Below are positions 44,293 to 55,418 of a DNA stretch of 64,000 bases, piece after piece. Positions within the stretch are counted from its first letter, which is position 1, and each line of letters starts with the position of its first letter. Where the stretch lies: the NCBI GenBank assembly GCA_946902875.1, contig OX336348.1, positions 17,881,741-17,945,740 of the forward strand, read 5' to 3'. Both the position numbers and the translations under genes were made by a program. The DNA comes from Nematopogon swammerdamellus (lineage: Eukaryota > Arthropoda > Insecta > Lepidoptera > Adelidae). The notes beneath the pieces are model-generated. The model had not been told where the DNA came from. It saw only the letters and a list, made by a program, of their open reading frames with translations, and ran no database searches.

Positions 44293-45251
44293 ATGGAAAA
44301 ATCTAAATTGCGCGTTATTTTCGAATATGAATCCCGTCGCAGCAGCAACGCAGCACAGACGGCATGCAATATCATCGACGTGTGCGTTTTTGGTTTGATC
44401 GCTTCCGTTCTGGAAATTTTCATCTCAATGATGAGCCCCGTGGCCGACCGGAGACGAGAGTCGATAACAATGAATAAAGCCATAGTTGAAGCAGATTAAT
44501 CACAAACCACGTCGGAATTAGCAGCTGCCTTCAATGTAAGTGATAAAACGATACTGATTCATTTACGTCAAATTGGAAAGATAAAAAAGCTCGGAAATTG
44601 GTTACTGTATCATGAACTCACTGAAAAACAACAACAAAATCGCGTCGAAGCTTGTCTTAACTTGTTGAATAAGCACAGAAATGGGGGGATTCTGAATCGG
44701 ATTGTCACTTGTGATAAAAAGTGGATCCTGTATGACAATCGAAAACGTCCGTCACACTGGTTGGACACAGGGGAGGCAGCCAAACCATGTTCCAAACGCA
44801 AATTGAGTCAAAAGAAGTTGCTTGTCAGTGTATGGTGGACCTGTGCCGGGATTATTCATTACAGCTTCTTGCACGTCTGGTCAGTGATGGTGGCAGTGGC
44901 AGGGACCGCGGGTTCGAGGCTCGCAAAAGACGGAGAAATATATTTTGTATTTCCTACTATATGCCTATGTCTCTCTATCGCGCTCTCGCTTGCACACACA
45001 GGTCTCTATCGCGCTATCACTTGCACACACAGGTTTAGATGGAACGTTACACTTCTTCGTGCGTGCAGCCGGTGTTCATCAATTTATAAGACGTGACATC
45101 ATCACGTCAAAACAAATCCGACGAAGCAGTGAAAAACGCCTTTAAAGAGTTCATCGATTTCCATCCCCAGGATTTCTATAGTAGAGGCATCAATGAACTT
45201 CCAGTAAAATGGCAAAAGTGCATTGATAATAATGGCCAATACTTCGATTAA
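44293..45251 (+). pseudogene. Mariner-type transposase, broken
   Basis: Pieces match the mariner family in order: KSKLRVIFEYESRRSSNAAQ (N-terminus), frame change, then YHELTEKQQQNRVEACLNLL, ILNRIVTCDKKWILYDN (first catalytic Asp in TCDKKW), VSVWWTCAGIIHYSFL. After a gap comes the C-terminus, DEAVKNAFKEFIDF to KCIDNNGQYFD and TAA at 45249. The part with the second and third Asp is missing, replaced by a repeat insertion (44893-45113). Stops and frameshifts also occur near 44400-44500. The enzyme is dead. Confidence 0.85.
44893..45113 (-). mobile_element. Dispersed repeat replacing the centre of the mariner transposase
   Basis: Contains CGCGCTCTCGCTTGCACACA and AATTTATAAGACGTGACATC, which are the reverse complement of 1001-1065 with one or two differences. 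The flanking transposase sequence lacks about 100 residues, so insertion and deletion both happened. Confidence 0.65.
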
Positions 45252-45690
45252 ACAAATATATATTTTTCATAAAAAAAAAAAATTGATTTTTTCTATATAG
45301 GTAAAACGGCAATTTCATAGGCAAGGACCTAATATTTGTTTTGCCTCATTTGGCATTTTTGTAATGGTCTGGTACGCGCACCGCTACTGACGTCTGAAAA
45401 ACATGTTCTGGTAATCTTAGATCGGTAATTCAACAACATTCCGAAAATCAAACGGAATACCATGACAGGGTTCGGTCAAATTGTTTGCCATTTTTAAACG
45501 GTTTTATTTAGCTTGACTCCGTATTGTTTGTTTCCTCCGTTTGTTTGTTTGTTTGTTTGTTTGTTACTATCTTTGTTTCAAATCTTGCGACAAATTTTTC
45601 AACTACTTCTACTGAACCGATTTTTATAAAACTTTGCACACACATTGAGCTCTCGTGACAATATAATATTATGATAATTTCAACTTGGTA
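45252..45690. other. Mariner 3' flank and (GTTT)n-containing repeat end
   Basis: AACGGCAATTTCATAGGCAA (about 45305) may be the mariner 3' terminus. A GTTTGTTTGTTTGTTTGTTT microsatellite (about 45538) is followed by TACTGAACCGATTTTTATAA and TTGCACACACATTGAGCTCT, which lead into the satellite. Confidence 0.45.
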
Positions 45691-47371
45691 ACGAGGGTCT
45701 GATGATGGAGTCAGGAGGAGGACAGTGGAACTCTTCAACCGTTACTAGTAACCCCCTCGAGTTTGGGCTCATATGGTTGGTTTGGACGAGAGTTCCATAC
45801 TCCTACCAATACACTTGGTGACGAGGGTCTGATGATGGAGTCAGGAGGTGGACAGTGGAACTCTTCAACGGTTACTAGTAACCCCCTCGAGTTTGGGCTC
45901 ATATGGTTGGTTTGGACGAGTGTCCCATACTTCTACCAATACACTTGGTGATCAGGGTCTGATGATGGAGTCAGGAGGTGTGCAGTGGAACTCTTCAACC
46001 GTAACTAGTAACCCCCTCGAGTTTGGGCTCATTTGGTTGGTTTGGACGAGTGTCCCATACTTCTACCAATACACTTGGTGACGAGAGTCTGATGATGGAG
46101 TCAGGAGGTGGACGGGGAACTCTTCAACCGTTACTAGTAACCCCCTCGAGTTTGGGCTCATATGGTTGGTTTGGACGAGTGTCTCATACTACTACCAATA
46201 CACTTGGTGACGAGGGTCTGATGATGGAGTCAGGAGGTGTACAGTGGAACTCTTCAACCGTTACTAGTAACCCCCTCGAGTTTGGGCTCATTTGATTGGT
46301 TTGGACGAGTGTCCCATACTTCTAACCAATACACTTGGTGACGAGGGTCTGATGATGGAGTCAGGAGGTGTACAGTGGAACTCTTCAACCGTTACTAGTA
46401 ACCCCCTCGAGTTTGGGCTCATTTGATTGGTTTGGACGAGTGTCCCATACTTCTAACCAATACACTTGATGACAAGGGTCTGATGATGGAGGCAGGAGGT
46501 GTACAGTGGAACTCTTCAACCGTTACTATTAACCCCCTCGAGTTTGGGCTCATATGGTTGGTTTGGACGAGTGTCCCATACTTCTACCAATACACTTGAT
46601 AACGAGGGACTGATGATGGAGTCAGGAGGTGTACAGAGGAACTCTTCAACCGTTACTAGTAACCCCCTCATGTTTAGGCTCATATGGTTGGTTTGGACGA
46701 GTGTCCCTTACTTCTACGAATACACTTGGTGACGAGGGTCTGGTGATGGAGTCAGGAGGTGTACAGTGGAACTCTTCAGCCGTTACTAGTAACCCGCTCG
46801 AGTTTGCGCACATATGGTTGGTTTGGACGAGTGTACCATACTTTTACCAATACACTTGGTGACGAGGGTCTGATGATGGAGGCAGGAGGTGTACAGTGGA
46901 ACTCTTCATCCGTTACTAGTAATCCCCTCGAGTTTGGGCTCATTTGGTTGGTTTTAACGAGTGTCCCATACTTCTACCAATACACTTGGTGACGAGGGTC
47001 TGATGATGGAGTCAGGAGGTGTACAGTTGAACTCTTCAACCTTTACTAGTAACCTCCTTTAGTTTGGGCTCATTTGGTTTGTTTGAACGAGTGTCCTATC
47101 CCATACTTCTACCAATACACTTGGTGACGAGGGTCTGATGATGGAGTCAGGAGGTGTACAGTGAAACTCTTCAGCCGTTACTAGTAACCCGCTCGAGTTT
47201 GGGCACATATGGTTGGTTTGGACGAGTGTCCCATACTTCTACCAATACACTTGGTGACGAGGGTCTGATGATGGAGTCAGGAGGTGTACAGTGGAACTCT
47301 TCAACCGTTACTAGTAACCCCCTCGAGTTTGGGCTCACTTGGTTTGTTTGGACGAGTGTCCCATACTTGTC
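45691..47371 (+). repeat. 130-bp satellite, about 13 copies
   Basis: Units start at ACGAGGGTCTGATGATGGAG: 45691, 45821, 45951, 46081, 46210, 46341, 46472, 46602, 46732, 46862, 46992, 47127 and 47257. Steps are 129-135, mostly exactly 130. Each carries GGTGTACAGTGGAACTCTTC, CCGTTACTAGTAACCCCCTC, GAGTTTGGGCTCATATGGTT and a CACTTGGTG end. CCGTTACTAGTAACC is near-palindromic. Repeated 77-residue frames are a by-product. Confidence 0.95.
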
Positions 47372-47679
47372 GAACGCAAAAGTATGAAATAGACATACCA
47401 TCTGTTCAAATTGATTTTGAAAGAGACGGCGGACACCTTATCCATCCTAAAGCCATACAGTTTCCAGCAAAGTTTAATTATGGAACAGCTGAGAGACGGA
47501 TGTTACCGATAATTTTGTCGTGGGCCTCCACTGTCCATAAAATGCAGGGCAGTACTGTTGACCGTGCTGTCGTGTATTTGGGTTCCAGACTATTTGAGGA
47601 GGGTCAAGCGTATGTTGCATTGAGTCGCATAAAGTCTTTAGAAGGGTTATGTATTGAGGAGCTTGATTGTGAGTAATTG
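47372..47679 (+). pseudogene. C-terminal fragment of a PIF1-type helicase (Helitron-like)
   Basis: Reads [38 protein letters not shown], then [20 protein letters not shown] and [12 protein letters not shown] with stop at 47677. '[12 protein letters not shown]' and 'GQAYVALSR' are the last motifs of PIF1 helicases as found in Helitron RepHel proteins. The first two thirds are absent and it starts exactly where the satellite ends. Confidence 0.75.
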
Positions 47680-47817
47680 ACAGATAAGAAACCGAGTAAC
47701 AGAGATGCAATGAGAGAGTTGGAAAGGATGACGAGTTTACGTAATGAATGATACGAGCCAAAAATCAAACTAAAAACGAGTAAATAAAAAAATAGGTAAA
47801 AAAACTTTTAAGTTAAG

Positions 47818-48270
47818 CGGTTTTATTAAAAATAAAAAACTAGAAAAAAAACAGCTGTACAAAAAACTAGAAAATAATAAGGACACAAGCCTGGGCCTTC
47901 TTAAGATTTTACGTCTGTCTCATGTCGGATGCCAAAGGGCACATTGTGTCGCTGCGTCAGCGGAATAAGTAATAAATTGAGACTTTTAACAGACTAATAT
48001 GAAAACGTGGGGCGTATAATATGCGTAATAAATAACATGCGCCCCACGTTTTTATATTAGTCTGTTAAAAGTCTCAATTTATTACTTATTCCGCTGACGC
48101 AGCGACACAATGTGCCCTTTGGCATCCGACATGAGAAGACAGGCACGCTAGTATTGCACGATTTCTTACCTAGACGTAAAATCTTAATAAGGCCCAGGCT
48201 TGTGTCCTTATTATTTTCTAGTTTTTTGTACAGCTGTTTTTTTTCTAGTTTTTTATTTTTAATAAAACCG
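47818..48270. repeat. Near-perfect long hairpin, arms of about 197 and 231 bp
   Basis: Left arm 47818-48014 and right arm 48040-48270 are complementary, from CGGTTTTATTAAAAATAAAA outermost to ACGTGGGGCG innermost, around a 25-nt loop. The right arm has about 34 extra bases (48137-48172, GGCACGCTAGTATTGCACGA) that the left lacks. A transcript from either strand would form an RNA duplex of about 190 bp. It lies 140 bp after the helicase fragment and may be part of the same element. Confidence 0.85.
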
Positions 48271-48827
48271 TTTTTTAAAAAATACTGTCAGGAGACGCTA
48301 CACGAAAAACATTTAGTATCGGGTTGAGGACAATTGAACGAAATACCATGAGACAAAAATATTGGTTGTGGGATCTCGTACTATAATAGTAGTAAAGCTA
48401 CTGTATAACAGAGGGCTCTTTTTATTTTTTCAATATGGCCTAGTTGATCGTTGTTCTAGAATCATCTATGGAAATTATGTATTATATTCAAATATTGAAT
48501 AAATATACACAATACTTATGAAAATAAACTGATTACATGTTCCGTCGTATTTTTATATCGAGATTTGCAATACCGCAATGCGCAATTCGGCATATTTTCT
48601 TAGATTTCTTCTTTCTCTAGCACACGAATACGACCTCACATGCGGACTGATGGCGCTAGACTGAACGACTTTGTACCACTAGGATCTAAGTAGTAGATTA
48701 CGATTTTGTTCTTGCTGTCCGGTCTATATGGAAGAGGGTGGGTTTAATGTCTTTGGTAATAATTGAAGTATGAAGTGCGGAGTCCAGAACTATTTTTTCT
48801 GTCTACGAACCAAGTACACAACAACGG
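48271..48827. other. Unassigned interval
   Basis: No gene or repeat family recognised. Confidence 0.35.
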
Positions 48828-49078
48828 TCACGGCCTTCGGGCTTTAATAGCCTACTGTTTCACATCGCCAATCGCTGCGTCCGAAAATGTACCTTAACGA
48901 TCGAGTGTAAAGTGTTTATTGCTTTGCAGCTGCGCGCAGTTGCGTGGGCGAGCGTCTATGTATACTTCGCGCGGCTGACGAATTTGTACTGAAAAAGACC
49001 GCCGGCGGCCCGTCGGGCGATAGGTAGTTAGCGCGCGCAAGTACATAAGTACATAGAGTGCGTGAGGCCTGACACAAC
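48828..49078. mobile_element. Second copy of the 290-bp DNA element of 10793
   Basis: CGGCCTTCGGGCTTTAATAG, CGCTGCGTCCGAAAATGTAC, CAGCTGCGCGCAGTTGCG and GTGCGTGAGGCCTG follow in the same order as at 10853-11082. The left end is shorter here. An internal duplication (AAGTACATAAGTACATA) is copy-specific. Confidence 0.65.
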
Positions 49079-51083
49079 GCGCACCGCAGTCGACTGGCCG
49101 GCCTAACTACCCACATACTCATCGTAGTAAAAAAATATTTCAGTAGGTGCGTGAGACTGCGGGTGGATGTGTGGTGAGTTGTACTTACTTGTTAAGAGGT
49201 ACAAGTACACATAATGTCGACACCCACCTATAGTACAGCCATTAATGGCCAGTTTAGGTGGGAATGATAAAAAAAAAAAAAAAGCACTGACAATGACACT
49301 TACACTGGAGCCAACATAACGGCGAAGGGAAGATTTAGTTGGAACGCTCTCTAACAAACAATTATGTCCGCCCACAGACAGATGCAACATAAACATAAAC
49401 AAACAAAGATGTCATATTTTAAAATCAAATACTATACAGTGCGACAAGGATTGAAATGAACGTGGATGACGTTTGTGGGAGGGCGCTGTTGCAGCATTAG
49501 GGTTGTCAATTTTGAAATTTTCCTTACACTAGGGGAAAATATCGCTGCAAAAGAAAATGTATGTATAGTACCTATAAGCAACGACATTCTACTTTCTGGA
49601 CGGGCCCTCGTCATACATTTTACTGGTAGAAAGGTGCGATTGCAGTTCTTCTATATATTTCCAATATTTAAAACAGCGTAAGTGCGCGAGCGCCTCATAC
49701 ATCACGTTACGTTTCCGCTCTGTGAACGTCGATAGAGTAAGACGGTTAAATGGCAATTTGATACGTATAAAGGAGAGACAACGATTACAGAGGGTGCTGA
49801 ATGCTCACCAATAGCGCGCCTCAATTTAGTGCGTTGTATGCCACTTCCCGATAATTTAATTCGTTGCCTATAAGGTAAGTAAGTACTTACTTATTTTTTA
49901 TTTTATGTATTGAATTTTAGGAAGACTTGCTCTCTAATAAAATAAAAGACTTCATTTATTTAGAAAGATTTCTGCTAACAACGCCACATACTAAGAAGTG
50001 ATACTAACGTACGCGTGATTCACGCCTGGGAAATATATTACATAGCAAGCAATATATTCTATTATAAATTTACAGCAGTTATAACGTTAGAAATATTCCA
50101 CCTTTTCTGGTGTTTGCTATAATGCTGTTTTGCTATTTATACTCGTACGTACCGCCATCTAGTTGATATAATAAAAATTATTTGTAGTGTAGTCTGTAGG
50201 TATGTGAAGCTCTCGCTCGATAGAGGGCAGTGTTAATAGTATTTTGTAACGTAACCCTTAATACAATGACTTAAGGTTACATTTTAAATAATTAAATAAA
50301 ACAGCAGACTAGCACATTAGAAATATTATAATAGAATTAGACTGCTGTTTGTTAGAAACAGCAACAGCAACAATAAAACAGCAGTATAGCAGTACGCGCT
50401 CGTTGCTTGCTATGAGCAGACTTATACAGCAGCAGCAGACAGTAGTTTATATAGCAACTTAACGTGTCTAGCAATTATTGTGTCTAGCTAGTGTCTATTA
50501 GATATATTTTAATAGGAATAAAAACATGGTTTATATAATATAGTGAGTGAACCATAGGATTAGCAATAATTGTGAAAATGCCGCCGAGCTGAATGACAAG
50601 TTGTGCAATCTTAAAATTACTGATTTATTAACTGAATAAAAATATCATAAAAGCCTTTACAAATACATAATAAATACCGTCTAAAATATTATATAAATTT
50701 CAAATAAATGGCAGAAGGACCTGGCATCCAAGCAAATAATTTAAAAAATATTGACCACAGACAGATGATTGATCTGTCTGCCTGCTGTATTCCCGTGATT
50801 GTTATAACACTAATATTTATTTCTTATTTCAATTATGCTAGTTATTCCAACAGCGTTAGATTCGAATTCCAACAACAGCACCAAAAACAGCAATATAGCA
50901 ATATAGGACTTTAAAACAGCAGCTATATAAAAACAGCAGATCATTCTAACGTGCTGTTGAAAAACAGCCGTTATTCCCACGACTATGCGTGAACGGGTGA
51001 AACGCGAAACGGTCATCTGGCAGCACTGTGGCGGCGTTAGTTTAGCTGTCACCCACGTTTATTTCAAGCCTTGTCGCACTGTA
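49079..51083. other. Unassigned 2-kb interval
   Basis: Short frames only. 50330-50990 is rich in AACAGCA/CAGCAG words. TAACCCTTAATACAATGACTT near 50258 recurs at about 8592, so a small dispersed repeat is present. No gene called. Confidence 0.4.
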
Positions 51084-51780
51084 AAGCCTGACCAGGAATA
51101 TATGAGAGCTGTCAAAATGGAGCCACTTTTTAGATTTATATAGCAACATTCAGTATAGTACGCACATATTGAATTGGCCGATGTTTTTATTCAAAATGTA
51201 CTTTTGCACTGAAATACACAATAAGATATACAAAATGTATTTTAATTTAATGCATCTTTTATATATATTTTTATGTCAATGTAAAAAGAACTAGCCTTGA
51301 CATTTACATGTTCACAACATTTTTTCCATGTATCTGCAGATATGTGCTGAAGCAAAGTGTACAAATTATTTAAAAAAATATTAATCGACCTTGCTGAAAC
51401 ACTAAACTTTTTAATAAAAATTCTAGTTCAGAAAAACTTAACCTAAGCTATTTTTATTCGAACGTTTCGTATTTCTGTAAAGTCAAAAAGTGTTTTTTGT
51501 TCAGAATGAATAATATTTACGTCTCTCTTTTGTTTGCTATTCGGTAAATAGATGCTTGAGATACACCTAGATGGAACAAAAAATAATTACCTAATTGTAC
51601 ATTACGGCGGCCAATTCATGACAATCTCACTACAATGACATAACTAAATGTCAGTTCAGAAGTGATTTTGACATTGACAACAGATTATCAAGCATCACAC
51701 ATAATTGTGGCCAGTGTAAGAAATTAGTTCCAACGAAATTCTGCAATATGGCGGCCCCTCATATATTCCTGGTCAGGCTT
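51084..51780. mobile_element. 697-bp MITE-like element, 23-bp terminal inverted repeats, TA duplication
   Basis: Left end AAGCCTGACCAGGAATATAT and right end ATATATTCCTGGTCAGGCTT (plus GAG/CTC inside) are exact complements. TA lies on each side (51082-51083, 51781-51782). No transposase frame inside. Tc1/mariner-like by duplication type. Confidence 0.8.
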
Positions 51781-51782
51781 TA

Positions 51783-52149
51783 ACGTGAAAACTGTCATGA
51801 AAAAATTAAAAACCAAAATGAAATTGTCTTTTCCAATTTCGAAAAAGTAAATATTCAAGAATATGTATCCACTATTATCTGCCTATCTTTTGTCTTTCAA
51901 CATGCAATGTATAAAAGCCGTTGGCGCCATCTGTTATTCAATAGTATGACTAATCTATTTTAATGAAATGTTTCTTGTATGGGAGCCCCCTTAATTTTTA
52001 ACTTTTTCTTATTTTTCTTATTTGTTGTTTCATCCGCCATAGTAACGCATATTCTGTGAAAGTTTCAACGGGCTATCTATTACGGTTCAAGAGATACAGC
52101 CCTCGGACGGACGGACGACGGAGTCTTAGTAATAGGCTTCCGTCTGGGA
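51783..52149. other. Repeat 3'-end-like interval
   Basis: GGTTCAAGAGATACAGCCCT, CGGACGGACGGACGACGGAG and GGATACGGAAACCTAAAAA are words I associate with insect transposon 3' ends. No gene. Confidence 0.45.
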
Positions 52150-52971
52150 TACGGAAACCTAAAAAGTGGTCGCCATTTTGAACTTTTTAGTTACTGGACC
52201 GATTGCTTTCAAAATCGGTATCTGGGTGTCAGTGTGGGCTCTGAATACGAATCTGTAGTAAAAATAAAAAAAAGTGGCCGCCATTTCGGACTTTCTAGTT
52301 ATTGGACCTATTGCTTTCAAAATCGATATCTAGGTGTCCGTGTGGGCTCTGAATACGAATCCGTTGTCAAAATTTAAAAAAGTGGCCGCCATTTTTAACT
52401 TTTTAGTTACTGGACCGATTGCTTTCAAAATCGGTATCTGGGTGTCTGTGTGGGCTCTAAATACGAATCCGTTGTCAAAATTTAAAAAAGTGGCCGCCAT
52501 TTTGAACTTTTTAGTTACTGGACCGATTGCTTTCAAAATCGGTATCTGGGTGTCAGTGTGGGCTCTGAATACGAATCTGTAGTAAAAATAAAAAAAAGTG
52601 GCCGCCATTTCGGACTTTCTAGTTATTGGACCTATTGCTTTCAAAATCGATATCTAGGTGTCCGTGTGGGCTCTGAATACGAATCCGTTGTCAAAATTTA
52701 ATAAAGTGGCTGCCATTTTGAACTTTTTAGTTACTGGACCGATTCCTTTCAAAATCGATATCTGGGTGTCTGTGTGGGCTCTGAATACGAATCCGTTGTC
52801 AACATTTAAAAAAAGTTGCCGCCATTTTGAACTTTTTATATACTGGACCGATTGCTTTCAAAATCGATATCTGGGTGTCTGTGTGGGTTCTGAATACGAA
52901 TCTGTTGTCAAAATTAAAAAAAGGGGCCGCCATTTTGAACTTTTAGTTACTGGACCGATTGTTTTCTAATT
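52150..52971 (+). repeat. 108-bp satellite, left arm (7-8 copies)
   Basis: Unit: AGTGGCCGCCATTTTGAACT, TTTTAGTTACTGGACCGATT, GCTTTCAAAATCGRTATCTG and GGGCTCTGAATACGAATC. Starts of AGTGGCCGCC at 52381, 52489 and 52597 give a period of 108. Copies three units apart are more alike than neighbours (the 'CATTTCGGACTTTC' variant recurs after 324 bp), so a trimer higher-order repeat is visible. Frames across it are repetitive. Confidence 0.9.
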
Positions 52972-53590
52972 GTACCGTGTGGGGCCGGTACTTAAAAAGA
53001 ATAGCCCCACTGCATATCTCCCCGTGCATGTCGTAAAAGGCGACTAAGGGATAAGGACAAGATGTCGCGCTAAAGGGCGAAAGGCTAGCCACCTCTCACC
53101 TTGGCGCGGTCCTTCCACCTTGTCATGCAGCAGGTGGGTCTTCGTGCCTCACTTGCTGCTTGATAGTTATCTTGTCCGTATACTGTGCTAAACGTGGTGG
53201 TCGGTGTTGTGCTTTAATTTACCACAGTACTTATAGGAGTGAAAGTTGGGTATGGCAGGCGAAGCATGAGAGCAGGATAAATGATGTCGAAATGCGCGCG
53301 TTGAGAGGAGTATGTGTGGAATAGGAGGAGTAAGTGTGTCTGTAGAATGGATTATTGGAAACTAATGAAAGAAATCTATGGAGCGAATGTTAGTGGAAGA
53401 GTCGGGAAGGGTCGCCCTAGACGCACGTACCTGGACCAGATCGAGCATGTGCTCGAAAAGGGTCAGGTGCGTAGGACCCGTAACGGACGAGCATGTATGA
53501 AGGACATTATGAGAGTGGAAGAGGCAAAAGTCTGTCAGGATCGTGGCGCAATCGAATGGAAGTGGAAAACAATGGCGAAGTGGAAAGAAA
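52972..53590 (+). mobile_element. Non-LTR element fragment at the turning point of the satellite
   Basis: Begins GTACCGTGTGGGGCCGGTAC and matches 9703-10357 (reverse). Its broken coding part includes [37 protein letters not shown] and [20 protein letters not shown], with a gap near 53325. It stops without 3' UTR or TATG tail directly at satellite sequence (GAAATCGGCCCAGTAACTAA), so the right edge is a rearrangement and not a normal 3' end. Confidence 0.8.
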
Positions 53591-54828
53591 TCGGCCCAGT
53601 AACTAAAAAGTTCAAAATGGCGGCCATTTTTTTTTATTTTGAGAACGGATTCGTATTCAGAGCCCACACATACACCCAGATATCGATTTTGAAAGCAATC
53701 GGTACACTAACTAAAAAGTTCAAAATGGCGGCCACTTTTTTAAATTTTTACTACAGATTCGTATTCAGAGCCCACACAGACACCCAGATATCGATTTTGA
53801 AAGCAATCGGTCCAGTAACTAAAAAGTTCAAAATGTCGGCCACTTTTTTTTAAATTTTTACTACAGATTCGTATTCAGAGCCCACACATACACCCAGATA
53901 TCGATTTTGAAAGCAATCGGTCCAGTAACTAAAAAGTTCAAAATGGCGGCCACTTTTTTTAAATTTTGACAACGGATTCGTATTCAGAGCCCACACATAC
54001 ACCCAGATATCGATTTTGAAAGCAATCGGTCCAGTAACTAAAAAGTTCAAAATGGCGGCCACTTATTTTAAATTTTGACTACAGATTCGTATTCAAAACC
54101 CACACATACACCCAGATATCGATTTTGAAAGCAATCGGTCCAGTAACTAAAAAGTTCAAAATGGCGGCCACTTTTTTTAATTTTGACTACAGATTCGTAT
54201 TCTGAGTCCACACAGACGCCCAGATATCGATTTTGAAAGCAATCGGTCCAGTAACTAAAAAGTTCAAAATGGCGGCCACTTTTTTTAAATTTTGACAACG
54301 GATTCGTATTCAGAGCCCACACATACACCCAGATATCGATTTTGAAAGCAATCGGTCCAGTAACTAAAAAGTTCAAAATGGCGGCCACTTATTTTAAATT
54401 TTGACTACAGATTCGTATTCAAAACCCACACATACACCCAGATATCGATTTTGAAAGCAATCGGTCCAGTAACTAAAAAGTTCAAAATGGCGGCCACTTT
54501 TTTTAATTTTGACTACAGATTCGTATTCTGAGTCCACACAGACGCCCAGATATCGATTTTGAAAGCAATCGGTCCAGTAACTAAAAAGTTCAAAATGGCG
54601 GCTACTTTTTTTAAATTTTGACTACCGATTCGTATTCAGAGTCCACACAGACGCCCAATATCGATTTAGAAAGCAACGGTCCAGTAACTAAAAAGTTCAA
54701 AATGGCGGCCACTTTTTTAAATTTTGACTACAGATTCGTATTCAGAGCCCACACTGACACCCAGATATCGATTTTGAAAGCAATCGTTCCAGTTACTAAA
54801 AAGTTCTAAATGGCGGCCACTTTTTTTT
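53591..54828 (-). repeat. 108-bp satellite, right arm in inverted orientation (about 11 copies)
   Basis: The same unit as 52150-52971 read in reverse complement: AGTTCAAAATGGCGGCCACT, ACAGATTCGTATTCAGAGCC and CACCCAGATATCGATTTTGA. The 'CACTTATTTTAAATTTTGAC' variant at 54060 recurs at 54386 (about 326 bp later), again a three-unit higher-order period. Confidence 0.9.
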
Positions 54829-55418
54829 AATCGCGAAATTAAAACACCATGAATATTATTAAACCGGAAAAAAATATTGTCGTAAGGAAGTCTCCAATCT
54901 TTTACTCTGTTCCTCGAAGTTTAGGTAAATAAGTCCTACCTATTCCTATCACTGATAATAATAATATTATTATAAATTGAATTCATCCATGTCATTGCCA
55001 TAAAAGAAACTAACCACACCCATATACAATAATTGATTTCAAATTTCTTTCCAGTCTGTCAAATTTGCCTATCATGTGTACGCGCCCGGTATGGCGCGCA
55101 GTCGTGCTCCTAACTCGCGGAATTTCTGTATTTTACACGCTTTAAGCATTGTATTATCATTAAAATGACCTAATTATGAAAGGTTACGCCATCTTTTGTC
55201 ATTCCTGATGATCTTGAGCTCTTTCGACACGTACGAACTGCACAAATCGCCATTTTGCGTAGTGCAGATATACGTGTTCTTCGTTCCCAAGTCGCGAGCG
55301 CACTGACGGTCGATCCCGCAGCAGCGCTATATGTTAGTGCATAATGCTCTAACACGCGGCTAATTTTCCTATATACTAGCGCTCGACGGTTGCCACTCCC
55401 GTAGGTATGCTCGGTGTT
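54829..55418. repeat. Right inverted arm of the 15.9-kb segment (partner 39515-40836)
   Basis: Runs from AATCGCGAAATTAAAACACC to GGTATGCTCGGTGT. It ends 1-2 bp before the ancestral intron sequence TTCTAGAACTACGAAGAGCC resumes at 55419, so its outer edge is an insertion boundary. GCCACTCCCGTAGGTATGC matches the left end (39525-39545) in reverse. Confidence 0.8.

Noticed and set aside
45691..47371. CRISPR-like array (regular 130-bp steps)
   Set aside because: The whole unit repeats, without unique spacers. Host is eukaryotic, so it is a satellite.
50708..50914. 68-codon frame with a hydrophobic middle
   Set aside because: Could be read as a small membrane protein, but there is no homology I recognise and the area is CAGCA-rich repeat; not supported.
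52330..54809. Series of 60-106 codon frames on both strands
   Set aside because: All are translations of the 108-bp satellite and change strand with the arms.
39515..55418. A Maverick/Polinton-type giant transposon
   Set aside because: Size and long inverted ends would fit, but no polymerase B, packaging ATPase, protease or retroviral-like integrase was found inside. The helicase piece is PIF1/Helitron-like and the interior is satellites and SINEs.
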